Made by a program: the position numbers and the translations under genes. The notes under the pieces were generated by a model. That model worked only from the letters and a program-made list of their open reading frames with translations. It did not search any database and was not told the origin of the DNA. DNA of 50,339 nt, from positions 1 through 50,339 of the forward strand of contig DATECF010000114.1 of the NCBI GenBank assembly GCA_035287045.1, read 5' to 3'. The DNA comes from JACPAP01 sp035287045 (GTDB lineage Bacteria; Gemmatimonadota; Gemmatimonadetes; Gemmatimonadales; GWC2-71-9). The first letter of the stretch is position 1; every line of letters begins with the position of its first letter. Shown here piece after piece: positions 49,357 through 50,339 of the stretch.

Positions 49357-50339
49357 AGCCGGCACCGTTCTCCGCGGTGATCAGCCTCAGGCCCCTCGTG
49401 ACGCTTGCGCTGTTGGGCATGGTCCTGTCCGTGCGGCCAGCCTCGGCGCAGACGTACGTGCTCGTCGTGTCCGGGGTGGGGGGCGATCCGCAGTTCACGG
49501 GCCGATTCACCCGGTGGGGTGGGGAGCTGGTGGATGCGGCTCGACAGCGGCTCGCGGTCCCCGAGGCGAATGTCGTGTTTCTCGCGGAGCGCCCGGAACG
49601 GGACGCGAGGATCAACGGGCCGGCCACCAAGGAGCGACTCGAGGCCGCGTTGCGGGATATCGGACAACGCGCCGGACCGGACGCCGATGTGGTGCTGGTG
49701 CTCTTTGGCCATGGGAGCGACCGGGAGGGAGAGCCCCGCTTCAATCTGGTGGGTCCGGACGTGACCGCCGCGGACTTGGCCACCTGGCTCGCGGCGGTGA
49801 AAGCGCGCCGGATCGTGGTGGTCAATGCCGCCAGCGCCAGCGGCGGGTTCATCCCGGCCCTGGCGGGGCCCGGGCGCATCGTGGTAACGGCAACCCGATC
49901 CGGGTTCGAGCGCAACGCCACCCAATTCGGCGAGTATTTCGTGCAGGCGCTTGCCGGAGGGGCTGGAAAGGGCGCTGGGTCCGCGGAGGGCGCCGACATT
50001 GACAAGGACGGACGGCTGTCGGTGCTCGAGGTGTTCGACTACGCCCGGCGTGAAGTCGCACGCGCGTACGAACAGGAGAAGCGCCTCCTGACCGAGCACG
50101 CGCAGCTGGATGACGATGGTGACGGCAAAGGTACGCTGGAGCCCGTCGCCACCGGCGGGGACGGTGCGCTGGCCGCGACCGTCTTCCTCACGGCTGAGCG
50201 GACCATGGCCGTGGCGGACACGGCCGACCCGGAAGTGAGGCGGCTCTACGCCCGGCGCGACTCGTTGGAGCGGCTGGTAGTAGGGCTGCGCGGGACCCGG
50301 GGCTCCATGCGTCCGGAAGTGTACGAGCGGGAGTTAGAG
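49353..50339 (+). CDS. Secreted caspase/legumain-like (C13/C14) protein, 3' end cut by window
   Basis: An open frame of 329 residues from GTG 49353 (GTGA overlap with the VWA gene) to the window edge without a stop. A signal peptide ends PASAQ at residue 33. The core resembles caspase-hemoglobinase folds: VVLVLFGHGSD with the catalytic-type His120, and VVVNAASASGGFIPAL where active relatives have Cys; here Ser161 stands at that place. An EF-hand-like loop DIDKDGRLSVLE (215-226) and a second acidic stretch DDDGDGKGTLE follow. It may be inactive, a serine variant, or a binding protein. The alignment is by eye. Confidence 0.65.
   Translation, partial: MKPAPFSAVISLRPLVTLALLGMVLSVRPASAQTYVLVVSGVGGDPQFTGRFTRWGGELVDAARQRLAVPEANVVFLAERPERDARINGPATKERLEAALRDIGQRAGPDADVVLVLFGHGSDREGEPRFNLVGPDVTAADLATWLAAVKARRIVVVNAASASGGFIPALAGPGRIVVTATRSGFERNATQFGEYFVQALAGGAGKGAGSAEGADIDKDGRLSVLEVFDYARREVARAYEQEKRLLTEHAQLDDDGDGKGTLEPVATGGDGALAATVFLTAERTMAVADTADPEVRRLYARRDSLERLVVGLRGTRGSMRPEVYERELE

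Noticed and set aside
1..50339. CRISPR array, tRNA, rRNA, insertion sequence or prophage
   Set aside because: I saw no regular direct repeats with spacers, no cloverleafs, no transposase or integrase frames and no phage genes.

Overview
The window is GC-rich (about two thirds by eye) and densely packed. It holds about 50 genes, all on the + strand except two (a pterin dehydratase and mazG). I see no rRNA, tRNA, CRISPR array, insertion sequence or prophage. The gene content is that of a chromosome of a free-living diderm bacterium. Carboxypeptidase-regulatory-like secreted proteins whose signal peptides end in AQ, a TonB receptor, beta-barrel proteins, an HprK/HPr/EI phosphotransferase system and SelB together suggest Gemmatimonadota or a close relative. 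That placement is inference from content, not a phylogenetic result. Both ends cut a gene: the 3' end of a recG-like gene on the left and the 5' part of a caspase-like secreted protein on the right.

Layout. 1-9.6 kb: recG tail, a secreted carboxypeptidase-regulatory-like protein, pterin-4a-carbinolamine dehydratase (-), asnS, mazG (-), alr, cdd, a lipoprotein and an outer-membrane barrel. 8.4-14.4 kb: the methylthiotransferases mtaB and miaB, then comFB and comEC, then fructose-1,6-bisphosphatase. 14.5-20.7 kb: a B12-type acyl-CoA mutase large subunit, a methyltransferase, fmdB, argS, a PfkB kinase and purM. 20.9-24.7 kb: a complete riboflavin operon, ribD-ribE-ribBA-ribH, followed by nusB and a glycosyltransferase. 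25.8-31.4 kb: hpf, hprK, a complete mannose-family PTS (IIA, IIB, IIC, IID), HPr and enzyme I. 31.4-34.5 kb: metK, ahcY and a bifunctional-nuclease-family protein. 35.7-40.6 kb: a cobalamin riboswitch with its own promoter controls a B12 uptake operon (btuF-btuC-btuD-btuB). 40.7-50.3 kb: recO, selB, an orphan secreted sorting/FlgD-like domain protein, clpB, tadA, a VWA/GATase-like membrane protein and the caspase-like protein.

How the genes work together. The B12 operon can supply the cofactor needed by the acyl-CoA mutase. MetK and AhcY bracket the SAM cycle used by the radical-SAM methylthiotransferases and the methyltransferase. The HprK-HPr-EI-EIIMan block looks like one transcription unit in which transport and Ser-HPr regulation are coupled. 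Genes within runs overlap by ATGA, GTGA or TGATG, so translational coupling is common.

The most notable observations are: metK has no standard start codon and seems to begin at AUC behind a good Shine-Dalgarno; at least two genes (asnS, alr) have promoter-like elements so close that their mRNAs may be leaderless; several families of short intergenic repeats recur (an octamer family at three gene borders, a 30-bp-arm inverted repeat, GGATGG-type repeats, CGGACATC repeats); a signal-peptide-plus-sorting-domain protein has no cargo; and a caspase/legumain-fold secreted protein, paired with a VWA protein, appears to have lost its catalytic Cys. None of these is proof of a new system. The VWA/caspase-like pair and the PTS block are the best candidates for follow-up.
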